Source of the DNA: Pseudomonas lundensis
GTDB lineage: Bacteria; Pseudomonadota; Gammaproteobacteria; Pseudomonadales; Pseudomonadaceae
NCBI RefSeq assembly: GCF_002269125.1
Contig: NZ_NQKI01000002.1
Location: forward strand, 124,001-188,000
Length of the DNA stretch: 64,000 nt
Reading direction: 5' to 3'
Position 1 is the stretch's first letter. Each line of letters opens with the position of its first letter. The position numbers and the translations under genes were made by a program. Below the pieces are notes generated by a model. It was not told the origin of the DNA and searched no databases. It saw only the letters and a program-made list of their open reading frames with translations. This document shows positions 26,233 to 35,132 of this stretch, in pieces.

Positions 26233-27000
26233 ATGACTTCCACCCTGTTTATTACCGGCGCGACTTCTGGATTTGGTGAGGCGTGTGCACGCAAGTTTGC
26301 ACAAGCAGGCTGGAAACTGGTGCTGACGGGCCGTCGTAAAGAACGTCTGGACGCACTGTGCGAGGAATTATCCCGGCACACAGAGGTGCATGGCCTGGTG
26401 GTCGATGTGCGAGACCGTGGAGCGATGGAGGAGGCGATTGCCAACTTGCCGCCCTCGTTCAGTAAGCTACGCGGACTTATCAACAACGCCGGGCTGGCGG
26501 TCGGCACCGACCCGGCTCCGCAGTGCAAGCTCGACGACTGGGAAACCATGGTCGACACCAATATCAAAGGGCTGCTGTACACCACCCATCTGTTGTTGCC
26601 GCGCCTGATTGCCTACGGGCGCGGTGCCGGGATCGTCAACCTGGGTTCCATCGCCGGTAATTATCCGTACCCCGGCAGCCACGTGTATGGCGGCACCAAG
26701 GCATTTGTGAAGCAATTCTCCCTGAACCTGCGTTGCGACTTGCAAGGCACGGGCGTGCGCGTCAGCAATATTGAGCCGGGCTTGTGCGAAAGCGAATTCT
26801 CGATGGTGCGCTTCGGCGGCGATCAGGCGCGCTATGACGCGACCTATCAGGGCGCTGATCCGATTCAGCCAGAAGATATCGCCGAGACCATTTTTTGGGT
26901 GCTCAACACCCCGGCCCACATCAACATTAATCGCCTTGAGCTGATGCCCGTCACGCAGTCCTGGAGCGGTTTCGCCATCGAAAGGCACGCCAAGGAGTAA
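26233..27000 (+). CDS. SDR oxidoreductase, YdfG-like
   Basis: A 255-residue classical short-chain dehydrogenase/reductase. The cofactor motif TGATSGFGEA is at residues 8-17 and RRKER nearby suggests NADP preference. LINNAGLAVG is the NNAG motif, and the catalytic Tyr and Lys are in HVYGGTKAFVKQFS. The sequence resembles E. coli YdfG, which oxidises 3-hydroxy acids such as L-serine and reduces malonic semialdehyde. AAGGAG precedes the ATG at 26233. The longer open frame from 26119 has no ribosome site. It is followed by the cation-efflux gene on the same strand after 69 bases. Confidence 0.88.
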   Translation: MTSTLFITGATSGFGEACARKFAQAGWKLVLTGRRKERLDALCEELSRHTEVHGLVVDVRDRGAMEEAIANLPPSFSKLRGLINNAGLAVGTDPAPQCKLDDWETMVDTNIKGLLYTTHLLLPRLIAYGRGAGIVNLGSIAGNYPYPGSHVYGGTKAFVKQFSLNLRCDLQGTGVRVSNIEPGLCESEFSMVRFGGDQARYDATYQGADPIQPEDIAETIFWVLNTPAHININRLELMPVTQSWSGFAIERHAKE

Positions 27001-27069
27001 ACTCGCCCCTGACAGCCCACCCGCGACCTCCTGAGGGGGTCGCATTCAATGGGGCTGAAAGGAGTTTTT

Positions 27070-27975
27070 GTGAGTAACCGTGGTGAGCAGAATCTGCTCA
27101 AACAATCGACAGTTCTAATGTTTGCGGTGGCCATTGCGGGCATCGTGACGGGTTTTATTTCGGGTTCACAATCCATCTTGTTTGATGGGTTCTTTTCGCT
27201 TATCGCGACGTTCATCAAAGTACTGATGCTCATAACGGCGCAACTCATCGCCAAGGAGAGCAACCAGCGTTTCCAGTTCGGTTTCTGGCACCTGGAGCCG
27301 ATGGTGTTGTTGATCGAAGGCAGCTTCCTCTTGTTGATTGCGATCTACGCCTTTTTGAATGGCGTGTTCGGCATCATCAATGGCGGCCGCGAGATTGAAC
27401 TGGGGCTGGTGATCCTCTATGCAGCGGTATTTACCGTTATCGAATTTGCCTACTACTTCTGGGTACGGCGCAAAAATCGCAAATTGAAATCGTCACTGAT
27501 CCAGTTCGACAACATCAGTTGGCTGGTGGACGCCATGTTGTCGGTGGGCCTGTTGATAAGTTTCATCACGGCGCTGCTTTTGAAGCATCAGGGTTATGCA
27601 CAGTGGGCGGCCTACGTGGACCCGGCGATCCTGATTTTGCTGGCCTTGAGCATGCTCCCGCCGGCGTTCAAGATCCTCAAGCCTGCCTTGCGCGACGTGC
27701 TGGGGATTGCCCCTGACGCGCTGGACGACAAGGTGCGCGATGCACTGGAAATCGCCTCGGCGCGTCATGGTTTTGAAGGTTACAAAACCTACGTGCAGAA
27801 ACATGGGCGCGCGCGCTTCATCGAAATTCACATCGTGCTGCCCTCGGGTTATCCACTGACCAGTGTGAATACCCTTGATGCCATTCGTGAGGAAATATCC
27901 GCGATGCTGGGCAAGGCTGACAGCGCGCGCTGGCTGACCATTTGCTTTACCGGCGACCGCAAGTGGATTGCGTAA
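27070..27975 (+). CDS. Cation diffusion facilitator-type transporter
   Basis: A 301-residue membrane protein of the cation diffusion facilitator family, which exports divalent metals in exchange for protons. Six hydrophobic segments are visible (about residues 15-35, 38-60, 80-105, 110-135, 150-172 and 180-200), followed by a cytoplasmic C-terminal domain of about 100 residues. Metal-site Asp residues appear in LFDGFFSLIAT and DAMLSVG. The start GTG at 27070 has AAGGAG 6 bases upstream and was preferred to the ATG at 27049, which has no ribosome site. The metal cannot be told. Confidence 0.85.
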   Translation: MSNRGEQNLLKQSTVLMFAVAIAGIVTGFISGSQSILFDGFFSLIATFIKVLMLITAQLIAKESNQRFQFGFWHLEPMVLLIEGSFLLLIAIYAFLNGVFGIINGGREIELGLVILYAAVFTVIEFAYYFWVRRKNRKLKSSLIQFDNISWLVDAMLSVGLLISFITALLLKHQGYAQWAAYVDPAILILLALSMLPPAFKILKPALRDVLGIAPDALDDKVRDALEIASARHGFEGYKTYVQKHGRARFIEIHIVLPSGYPLTSVNTLDAIREEISAMLGKADSARWLTICFTGDRKWIA

Positions 27976-27991
27976 TCATTGCGTAATGACG

Positions 27992-28017
27992 GATCGCAGC
28001 CACACTCGGCTGCGATC
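27992..28017. terminator. Hairpin between convergent efflux gene and ureG
   Basis: GATCGCAGCC and GGCTGCGATC form a perfect 10-pair stem around ACACTC. It lies 17 bases after the efflux gene and 41 bases beyond the ureG stop and may end both transcripts. Confidence 0.6.
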
Positions 28018-28057
28018 AGGCGCGAAGCGCTCAAAATCCCCCTGATACCTCGCACTA

Positions 28058-28669
28058 TTAAGTTATCAACAGCCCTTGGCGCTCTATAAAAGCCACGATC
28101 GCATCGAGGCCAAGGCCGGTTTTCTGGTTGCTGAACACAAATGGCTTATCGCCGCGCATGCGGCGTGTGTCGCTGTCCATCAGCGCCAGAGATGCTCCCA
28201 CCAGCGGTGCCAGGTCGATTTTGTTGATGACCAGCAAGTCCGACTTGCAGATCCCGGGCCCGCCTTTGCGCGGTAACTTGTCACCTGCCGACACGTCGAT
28301 CACGTAAATCGTCAGGTCGGAGAGTTCCGGGCTGAACGTGGCCGACAAGTTATCCCCACCCGACTCCACCAGAATCACGTCCAGCCCCGGAAAACGGCGG
28401 TTCAATTGATCCACCGCTTCGAGGTTAATCGAGGCGTCTTCGCGGATGGCTGTGTGGGGGCAGCCGCCGGTTTCCACGCCTATGATGCGCTCGGGCGCCA
28501 ACGCCTCGTTGCGCACCAAAAAGTCGGCATCTTCGCGGGTATAAATATCGTTGGTCACGACCGCCAGGTTGTAGCGTTCCCGCAGCGCCAGGCACAACGC
28601 TAACGTCAGTGCGGTTTTGCCCGAGCCGACCGGGCCACCAATGCCGACACGCAGAGGGTGTGTGTTCAT
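28058..28669 (-). CDS. ureG: Urease accessory GTPase UreG
   Basis: A 203-residue SIMIBI-class GTPase that supplies energy for nickel insertion into urease. The P-loop [15 protein letters not shown] lies at about residues 10-24. The metal-binding CPH motif occurs in [15 protein letters not shown] and the guanine motif is [12 protein letters not shown] precedes the ATG. It is last in ureE-ureF-ureG, 9 bases after ureF. Confidence 0.97.
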   Translation of the reverse strand: MNTHPLRVGIGGPVGSGKTALTLALCLALRERYNLAVVTNDIYTREDADFLVRNEALAPERIIGVETGGCPHTAIREDASINLEAVDQLNRRFPGLDVILVESGGDNLSATFSPELSDLTIYVIDVSAGDKLPRKGGPGICKSDLLVINKIDLAPLVGASLALMDSDTRRMRGDKPFVFSNQKTGLGLDAIVAFIERQGLLIT

Positions 28670-28678
28670 TCAAATCTC

Positions 28679-29353
28679 CTAAGACCGAAACAGTCGGCTG
28701 TACTGGCGCTCGTGGGCCATGCTCGCTAAGGACAGGCCAAAAGCGGCGCTGCCCATGTGGGATAAATCCAGGTTACTGGCGTGCAGTTGCGCCAGTTGCA
28801 GGCTTGGGGATAACTCGCTGGTCATGCGCTGCGCCGCTTGTTGGCCCAACGGCATGGTTTTCATCAAGACAGCCAATTGGTTCTCCAGCCAGCTCCAGAG
28901 CCATGCCGCCAACGCATCCTGTGGGCTGATGCCCCACGCACGTGCTGCGAGTGCCCAGCCAAGCGCCAGATGCGGCTCGCCTTGCTGTAAGAGAAATTGC
29001 CGAGCGGGATCATCCAGTTCAGGTAAACCTGTCAGTAACTGTTGCAAGGAATAACCCATTTGCCGGCTTTCCTGATGCAGCTCGCGGGTTTCACGGCTGG
29101 CGCGGTGTTCGTCACAAAACCGTTGCAGGGCGGGCCAGTCCGCTTGGGCGGCGGCCTCGCAGTGAGCGAGCAACAGCGGGGCTTCGAAACGTGCAAGGTT
29201 GAGCAGTAGCTGGTCGTTGATCCAGCGAGCGGCGCTGGCCGGATCGCGCACCCGGCCTTGCTCCACCGCCATTTCCAGCCCTTGGGAATAGCTGTAGCCG
29301 CCAATGGGCAGTTGCGGGCTGGCCAGACGCAGCAGCGCCCAGGCCGGGCTCAC
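28679..29353 (-). CDS. ureF: Urease accessory protein UreF
   Basis: A 224-residue helical protein that forms part of the UreD-UreF-UreG complex delivering nickel. The N-terminal ASPQLPIGGYSYSQGLEMAV and the C-terminal SNLDLSHMGSAAFGLSLASM are characteristic. The start is GTG at 29353, overlapping the ureE stop (GTGA), so translation is coupled. Confidence 0.95.
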   Translation of the reverse strand: MSPAWALLRLASPQLPIGGYSYSQGLEMAVEQGRVRDPASAARWINDQLLLNLARFEAPLLLAHCEAAAQADWPALQRFCDEHRASRETRELHQESRQMGYSLQQLLTGLPELDDPARQFLLQQGEPHLALGWALAARAWGISPQDALAAWLWSWLENQLAVLMKTMPLGQQAAQRMTSELSPSLQLAQLHASNLDLSHMGSAAFGLSLASMAHERQYSRLFRS

Positions 29354-29850
29354 AAACGCACACCAAACTGATGAAGTCTGGGCGCGTAGTTGAAGTCTTC
29401 TTCGCCCGCCCGGGAGTGGTGATGGCCGCCGCCGTAGGCGCCATGCTCAGGCTGGAACGGGGCTTCGATGGATTCGGTGCAGGCGCCCAGTTGATCGAGC
29501 ATCGCCTTGAGCACGTAGTCATCCAGCAGTCGCAGCCAGCCGTCACCCACTTGCAGCGCCACGTGCCGATTGCCCAAGTGATAAGCGGCGCGGGTCAGTT
29601 CGAACGCGTTGTCACACGTCACGTGCAGGAGTTTTTCAGGGCTGGCGCACACGCGCACGATGCGCCCGTCCTGCGCCTGAAGAAATTCGCCGTCATGCAA
29701 GGGCGTCTGCCCGCGGTCCAGAAACAACCCGACATCTTCACCGTCACTGCTGAAACAGCGCAGACGGCTTTTGCTCCGGGCTTCGAAGTTGAGGTGCACC
29801 TCGGCGCTCCACACGGGGTGGGCGTCGACTCTTCGGTGAATGACCAGCAT
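29350..29850 (-). CDS. ureE: Urease accessory protein UreE (nickel chaperone)
   Basis: A 166-residue nickel metallochaperone. The peptide-binding N-terminal domain and the metal-binding domain with LGNRHVALQV (conserved His near residue 95) are seen. A short His-rich segment GGGHHHSR near residues 141-148 can bind further nickel. It is first in ureEFG. This accessory group is separated from the structural urease genes by about 12 kb. Confidence 0.95.
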   Translation of the reverse strand: MLVIHRRVDAHPVWSAEVHLNFEARSKSRLRCFSSDGEDVGLFLDRGQTPLHDGEFLQAQDGRIVRVCASPEKLLHVTCDNAFELTRAAYHLGNRHVALQVGDGWLRLLDDYVLKAMLDQLGACTESIEAPFQPEHGAYGGGHHHSRAGEEDFNYAPRLHQFGVRL

Positions 29851-30023
29851 CGGTAGGCTTCCTGCGATTAACGATAGGCATGCTCAGAGCAAGGGGCTTG
29901 CCAACCTTGCCGGGCATCGCTGATTTCGTGAATCCTATGCTCAAAAACAGAGCAGGAAGATGAAACATGATCTAAACAAGTGCGCGCACAGGGCCTTGCT
30001 GCACCAACGGGGTGCAAGGGCGC

Positions 30024-30656
30024 TTACTCGGTGCTGCCCAGGCCTTGCCAATGTTTTAGACCAATGAAGATAAAGCGCAGTTGCTGACTGATTTTGGCCT
30101 GCGGTTGCAGGTAGTCCGGCAGCGGTTCGGCAGGCGGGTCAATCACATCGGGCAACGCCGCAAATACGCTTTTGACCACCAGATCGGCAATCACGGTCAG
30201 GGCAGCCGGGTTCAGATGACGCAATTTTGGCTTGGAGCCCAGGTCGGCGGCCAAGTCGGAGGTGATGTCTTCGCGCAAGGCCGCGATGGCCTGCCGAACC
30301 GGTTGCGAGCCGCCGTATTGCTCACGCGCGAGGAACAGAAACTGCGAGCGATTGGCCTCGACCACATCGAGGAAAATTCGCACCGATGCGTTGATCACTC
30401 CACCCATGAACAATTCATTGTGGCGTACCAGGCGGATGGTTTCGCGAAAGGTCTGACCGACCTCGCTGACTAACGCCAGGCCCAACTGGTCCATGTCGCT
30501 GAAGTGGCGATAAAAGCCGGTGGGCACAATGCCCGCGGTTTTTGCGACTTCGCGCAGGCTCAGGCTGCCAAAGCCGCGACCCGATTCCATCAAGTGGCGG
30601 GCGGCGTCCATCAGCGCAAGGCGGGTTTGTTGCTTCTGTTCAGCGCGGGGGAGCAT
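30024..30656 (-). CDS. TetR-family regulator, DesT-like
   Basis: A 210-residue TetR regulator. The HTH is near residues 30-55 (SLSLREVAKTAGIVPTGFYR). Sequence style and place next to ureE match, from memory, PA4890 (DesT) of P. aeruginosa, which senses acyl-CoA saturation and represses the desaturase gene desB. FabR-like control of unsaturated fatty acid synthesis is therefore likely, but no desaturase gene is adjacent here. The TTG at 30677 starts the open frame; the ATG at 30656 (MLPRAEQKQQTRLALMDAA) was preferred. A 173-base gap without genes separates it from ureE. Confidence 0.8.
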   Translation of the reverse strand: MLPRAEQKQQTRLALMDAARHLMESGRGFGSLSLREVAKTAGIVPTGFYRHFSDMDQLGLALVSEVGQTFRETIRLVRHNELFMGGVINASVRIFLDVVEANRSQFLFLAREQYGGSQPVRQAIAALREDITSDLAADLGSKPKLRHLNPAALTVIADLVVKSVFAALPDVIDPPAEPLPDYLQPQAKISQQLRFIFIGLKHWQGLGSTE

Positions 30657-30756
30657 CTGGGCTGGTCTTCCTGACAAGTGCAGCGGCGCACTCTAGCAAA
30701 TCAGCTTTGATGACGTCGAACGCAGTTAAATGCCGGGGCAGGGCAAACGTAACATG

Positions 30757-30796
30757 GTGGTCGCTGGCGAGCCGCGGGTTGCGGGGCAGCGACCAC
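30757..30796 (-). terminator. Hairpin after the small repeat-protein gene
   Basis: GTGGTCGCTG and CAGCGACCAC form a perfect 10-pair stem, with a GC-rich centre that can also pair. It lies 10 bases beyond the stop of the gene at 30807-31085. The lack of a T run makes it a tentative terminator. Confidence 0.5.
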
Positions 30797-30806
30797 GACG
30801 CAGCGC

Positions 30807-31085
30807 TTAGCTGACACGTTGATTCCTTTCGGCCAGACGCTCTGCGCCACCTTCGGCCAGACGGTTTTGCTGCTGTTTCTGGGTGCGGTCGTAACCGTCT
30901 TCGGCCACACGATTGTGTTGGTCCAGCGTGCGTTGGGCGCCGTCTTCCGCGACCGGATCAAGGGGCTCGCTCATCGTGCCCGAAGCCGGTTGAACCAACG
31001 GCGCAGACTGATCTTCAGCGGGCAGGGCGAAGGCGTTAAAGGCAAACAGTGATAGGGTCAAACCAAACATGGCTGGGCGTTTCAT
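30807..31085 (-). CDS. Small secreted protein with three 15-16-residue repeats (unknown function)
   Basis: A 92-residue protein. Residues 1-20 form a clear signal peptide (MKRPAMFGLTLSLFAFNAFA), so the mature part is periplasmic or outside. Three tandem repeats follow: VAEDGAQRTLDQHNR (45-59), VAEDGYDRTQKQQQNR (60-75) and LAEGGAERLAERNQR (76-90), each with the core AE-D/G-G-x-x-R. They are strongly charged and probably helical. ACGGAG lies upstream of the ATG at 31085; the longer frame from 31106 starts with TTG. The function is unknown. It stands alone between a TetR gene and an AsmA-like gene. Confidence 0.75.
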   Translation of the reverse strand: MKRPAMFGLTLSLFAFNAFALPAEDQSAPLVQPASGTMSEPLDPVAEDGAQRTLDQHNRVAEDGYDRTQKQQQNRLAEGGAERLAERNQRVS

Positions 31086-31359
31086 GAGGCGGGTGCTCCG
31101 TAGCAAGGCAGTAGTAGGTACGGGGGCAATGCTACGCTTGGATTTTCGATAACAAAGTTCATAAGGCCAGTGGTGATAATCGACACAATTGATTGTTCAA
31201 CCAAAGGCCTCTAGCCCGTAGCTTTGCGGGCAGGTAAAAGAGTGCCCAGGCCTTTTTTGCGGCAAAGCGGAACACGGGTTAAACCTTGGGCCGCCTTTGC
31301 CGGTCGTACTTTTATACGCGTCGCAATCTGGACGTTCAGACGTAATAAGGAGCCGTGTC

Positions 31360-33426
31360 ATGACGCGCACCCGTAAAATTCTTGCCTGGGTTGTGGGCCT
31401 GTTTGTCCTGCTGGTAGCCGTGCTGGTGGTGCTGATCGCCACCTTCGACTGGAACCGCCTCAAGCCGACGATTAACACCAAGGTTTCTGAAATCCTGCAT
31501 CGCCCGTTTGCCATCAACGGCAATCTGGCTGTGCAATGGCAGCGTGAACCCGATGAAGGTGGCTGGCGCGCGTGGGTGCCGTGGCCGCACGTGATCGCTG
31601 AAGACCTGACGCTGGGCAATCCCGAGTGGTCGAAAACCCCACAGATGGCCAGCCTGAACAAGGTTGAGGCCCGTCTGTCGCCACTGGCCTTGCTGACACA
31701 GACCGTTGCCATTCCGCGCATTGATTTGGTTCAGCCCAGTGCTGACCTGGTGCGTTTGGCTGATGGCCGGGCTAACTGGACATTCACCTTCGATCCCAAG
31801 GACCCGGACGCCGAGCCCTCAAACTGGACGGTGGACATTGGCGCCATCAAATTCGACAAGGGCCACGTGACCCTGAATGACCAGACCCTGAAAACCCGGT
31901 TGGATATGTTGATTGATCCACTGGGCAAGCCGATTCCGTTCAGTGAAATCGTCGGTGAGAAAGAAGCGAAAAAGACGCAGGAAAAGGGCGCTGCTCCGCA
32001 AGACTATGCCTTTGCGTTGAAGGTCAAAGGTGAGTATCACGGTCAGAAACTTGATGGCACGGGCAAGATAGGTGGCCTGTTAGCGCTTCAGGATGGGAAC
32101 AGGCCATTTCCGTTGCAGGCTCAAGTCAGCATTGCTGACACCAAGGTCGCTTTGGCCGGGACACTCACGGACCCGCTCAATTTGGGGGCGCTTGATCTGC
32201 GCCTGAAGCTGGCGGGCAGCAGCCTGAGCAACCTCTACCCCCTGACAGGCGTGACACTGCCCGACTCGCCGCCCTATTCCACAGATGGCCACTTGATCGC
32301 CCGGCTGCATGAGCCGGGCGGGGCAGTATTCACTTATGAAAACTTCAACGGCAAGATCGGCAACAGTGATATCCACGGCGACCTGACATACGCTGCCAGC
32401 CAGCCGCGACCCAAGTTGTCGGGCAAGCTGGTCTCCAACCAGCTATTGATGGCTGACCTTGGGCCGTTGATTGGCGTTGACAGCAAACAACAACCCAAGA
32501 CTGCGGGCGGTGCGAGCAAACAGCCCGCAGGCAAGGTGCTGCCAGTGGAAGAGTTCCGTACCGAGCGCTGGCGCGACATGGACGCCGACGTGGAATTCAC
32601 CGGCAAACGCATCGTGCAGAGCGCCGAGTTGCCGTTTACCGATCTCTACACGCATCTGGTGTTGAACGAGGGTGAGCTAAGCCTGGAGCCCCTGCGTTTC
32701 GGCGTGGCGGGAGGCAAGCTGGATGCTCAGATTCGCCTCAACGGGCGTAGCACGCCGCTCGTAGGCCGGGCCAAATTGACCGCGCGTAACTTCAAACTCA
32801 AACAACTGTTCCCCACCTTTGAACCTATGAAAACCAGCTTTGGTGAGCTTAATGGCGATGCGGAAATCTCGGGCCGTGGCAATTCGGTAGCCAAGTTGTT
32901 GGGCACCTCCAATGGCGGCTTGAAGATGATCGTCAACGATGGCGCCATCAGCCGAAGCCTGATGGAAATTGCCGGGCTCAACGTGGGTAACTACATCGTA
33001 GGTAAAATCTTTGGTGACGAAGACGTGAAGATCAACTGCGCGGCGGCTGATGTCGGCATCAAGAACGGCCTGGCGACCTCGCAGCTGTTCGTGTTCGACA
33101 CGGAGAACGCGATCATCTACATCGACGGCACCGCCAACTTCGCCACGGAGCAACTGGACCTGAAAATCACCCCTGAGTCCAAAGGGCTTCGGTTGTTCTC
33201 ACTGCGTTCGCCGTTGTATGTCCGCGGAACGTTTGGCAATCCGTCGGCAGGTGTGCAAGCCGTGCCGTTGATGCTACGGGGGGCAGGCATGGTCGCCTTG
33301 GGTGTGATTGCAGGTCCGGCTGCCGGGTTGCTGGCGTTGATCGCGCCCAGTGGCGACGAGCCCAACCAGTGCGCACCGCTGCTGCAACAGATGCAGCAAG
33401 GGAAAGTGCCTAAGACGGTGAAATAA
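31360..33426 (+). CDS. AsmA-family protein
   Basis: A 688-residue AsmA-like protein. A single N-terminal membrane helix (about residues 8-30, LAWVVGLFVLLVAVLVVLIA) anchors a large periplasmic part rich in beta structure. The start FDWNRLKPTINTKVSEILHR is typical of AsmA. The C-terminal part ends in a second hydrophobic stretch (about 640-668) that may touch the outer membrane. AsmA-like proteins are linked to phospholipid transport and outer-membrane assembly. AAGGAG stands before the ATG at 31360; the frame from 31297 has no ribosome site. It is a single-gene unit with a strong terminator. Confidence 0.88.
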   Translation: MTRTRKILAWVVGLFVLLVAVLVVLIATFDWNRLKPTINTKVSEILHRPFAINGNLAVQWQREPDEGGWRAWVPWPHVIAEDLTLGNPEWSKTPQMASLNKVEARLSPLALLTQTVAIPRIDLVQPSADLVRLADGRANWTFTFDPKDPDAEPSNWTVDIGAIKFDKGHVTLNDQTLKTRLDMLIDPLGKPIPFSEIVGEKEAKKTQEKGAAPQDYAFALKVKGEYHGQKLDGTGKIGGLLALQDGNRPFPLQAQVSIADTKVALAGTLTDPLNLGALDLRLKLAGSSLSNLYPLTGVTLPDSPPYSTDGHLIARLHEPGGAVFTYENFNGKIGNSDIHGDLTYAASQPRPKLSGKLVSNQLLMADLGPLIGVDSKQQPKTAGGASKQPAGKVLPVEEFRTERWRDMDADVEFTGKRIVQSAELPFTDLYTHLVLNEGELSLEPLRFGVAGGKLDAQIRLNGRSTPLVGRAKLTARNFKLKQLFPTFEPMKTSFGELNGDAEISGRGNSVAKLLGTSNGGLKMIVNDGAISRSLMEIAGLNVGNYIVGKIFGDEDVKINCAAADVGIKNGLATSQLFVFDTENAIIYIDGTANFATEQLDLKITPESKGLRLFSLRSPLYVRGTFGNPSAGVQAVPLMLRGAGMVALGVIAGPAAGLLALIAPSGDEPNQCAPLLQQMQQGKVPKTVK

Positions 33427-33488
33427 AGGCTGCCCAACCCTGACCTTCTGCATGGAAGAGGGTTAGGGCACTTTTGGGTATACGCAAA

Positions 33489-33522
33489 AAAGCCCGCCCC
33501 CAGGTGCCTGTGGGCGGGCTTT
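33489..33522. terminator. Terminator between the AsmA-like and ferritin-like genes
   Basis: AAAGCCCGCCCCCAGG and CCTGTGGGCGGGCTTT form a stem of about 15 pairs with one mismatch, flanked by A and T runs. It lies between convergent genes and serves both. Confidence 0.85.
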
Positions 33523-33539
33523 GTAACACTTGAGATGGC

Positions 33540-34070
33540 TTACAGGTCTTGCAGAATGTCTGCCATGTCGTCGGCGTGCTCTTCCTCTTGCGCGAGGATG
33601 TCTTCAAAGATCCGGCGTGTGGTCGGGTCTTTGTCGCCGATGTACTGAATGATTTCACGGTAGCTGTCGACGGCAATACGCTCGGCAACCAAATCTTCGT
33701 AAACCATTTCCTTCAAGGTCGTACCCGCCACGTATTGGGCGTGGGCATTCTTGGACAGCAAGTCTGGGTTGAACTCGGGCTCACCGCCCAGCTGAACAAT
33801 GCGCTCGGCCAGTTTGTCGGCGTGTTCCATTTCCTGATTGGCGTGCTCCAGGAACTCATCCGCCGCGACGCTGGCTTTCAGGCCGCTGGCCATGAAGTAG
33901 TGGCGCTTGTAACGCAGAACACACACCAACTCAGTGGCCAGCGACTCGTTGAGCAAGCGCAAAATTTCTTCGCGGTCTGCGCTGTAGCCTTCTGTTACGG
34001 CACCTTCTTCGACATTCTTACGAGCGCGTTCGCGAAGGGTTTGCTTGTCTGACAACGTGATCTCGGTCAT
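33540..34070 (-). CDS. Ferritin-like (bacterioferritin/Dps-type) protein
   Basis: A 176-residue four-helix-bundle protein. Di-iron ligands are seen in the expected order: Glu in ESLATELVCVLRYK, Glu and His in QEMEHADKLAERI, Glu in EDLVAERIAVDSY, and Glu and His in AQEEEHADDMADIL. There is no bacterioferritin haem-type signature that I can recognise. Iron storage or oxidative-stress protection is likely. GAGGAG lies before the ATG. A similar gene is, from memory, annotated as PA4880 in P. aeruginosa. Confidence 0.85.
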   Translation of the reverse strand: MTEITLSDKQTLRERARKNVEEGAVTEGYSADREEILRLLNESLATELVCVLRYKRHYFMASGLKASVAADEFLEHANQEMEHADKLAERIVQLGGEPEFNPDLLSKNAHAQYVAGTTLKEMVYEDLVAERIAVDSYREIIQYIGDKDPTTRRIFEDILAQEEEHADDMADILQDL

Positions 34071-34156
34071 TTCAATCTCCTCACTAATCCGGTTGCCGCC
34101 TCGCTCTGCTGGCGAAGTCGGTTCATAGGGTGTGAGTTCAGCGCGCCGAGAAAGTT

Positions 34157-35035
34157 TTATCGGATGTTGCGCACCGGGGTGGTCCAGCGTTCCGACAGAA
34201 TCACCCCGCCCAGTGTCAATGCTCCGCCCACCAGATGAAACAGGTGCAACTGCTCTTTAAGTACCACGGCGGCGATCAGGGCGGTGATCAAGGGCAGCAG
34301 GTTGAAAAACAGCGTGGTGCGGCTCGGCCCCAGGAGCGCTACGGCCTTCATCCAGGCCAAGGGTGCGATCATCGATGCCAGGACGCAGGCGTACAGCACC
34401 AGCCCGATGTTGTGCACGGTCGGGCCGACCTTCGGTGAGATCAGGTACAGCGGCAGCAGCACCACAATCGCCACCAGCACTTGCAAGTAGAGCATTTGCA
34501 GCGGCGGCAAGCGCAATTGCCACTTCTTGAGCAGGGTGCTGTAAATCGCGTAGGCGAGGGTGGCGACGAGCATCATGGCGTCACCGAGGTTCAAACCTTG
34601 ATCGAGCAGGGTGCCGAGGCTGCCACTGGAAACCACCACCAGCACGCCAAAAAACGACAGCACGGCGCCCACCAACGCACCGGCGGTCAGGCGCTGGCCG
34701 AGGCTAATGATGGACAAGGTGAGCACCATCAACGGCATCAGCGACAAGATGATGCCCATGTTGGTGGCCGAGGTGCGGGCGGCCGCGTAGTACGCAAGGC
34801 TTTGATACACCGCCATGCCCAGCACGCCGAGGACAAAGATCTTGCCCAGGTTGGGGCGGATGACTGACCAGTTGGCCAGAACGGGTTTGATCATGAACGG
34901 AGTAAACAACAGGCCGGCCAATAGCCAGCGATAAAAACCGATCTCCGAGGGGAAGATCGCGCCCACGGCAAGTTTGTTGATCACGGTATTGCCGGCCCAG
35001 ATAAAAATGGCCAGAAGCGGGTAAGCGTATTGCAT
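34157..35035 (-). CDS. EamA-family (DMT) membrane transporter
   Basis: A 292-residue membrane protein with ten hydrophobic segments in two EamA repeats, the pattern of drug/metabolite transporters such as RhaT and YdcZ relatives. It starts MQYAYPLLAIFIWAGNTVIN and the WAGN motif is typical. The frame extends upstream to 35140, but that part overlaps the divergent AraC gene start, so the ATG at 35035 was chosen. The AraC gene 97 bases away on the other strand probably controls it. The substrate is unknown; amino acids or small toxic compounds are the usual cargo. Confidence 0.85.
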   Translation of the reverse strand: MQYAYPLLAIFIWAGNTVINKLAVGAIFPSEIGFYRWLLAGLLFTPFMIKPVLANWSVIRPNLGKIFVLGVLGMAVYQSLAYYAAARTSATNMGIILSLMPLMVLTLSIISLGQRLTAGALVGAVLSFFGVLVVVSSGSLGTLLDQGLNLGDAMMLVATLAYAIYSTLLKKWQLRLPPLQMLYLQVLVAIVVLLPLYLISPKVGPTVHNIGLVLYACVLASMIAPLAWMKAVALLGPSRTTLFFNLLPLITALIAAVVLKEQLHLFHLVGGALTLGGVILSERWTTPVRNIR

Positions 35036-35132
35036 CAGGAACAACCACAGGATTAATGAGCGGCGATTATCCGCTTGTCTGTTCACAGGCCTATACTTCG
35101 ATCCAGCCAACCTCTTCGTGAATCCAGACAGC

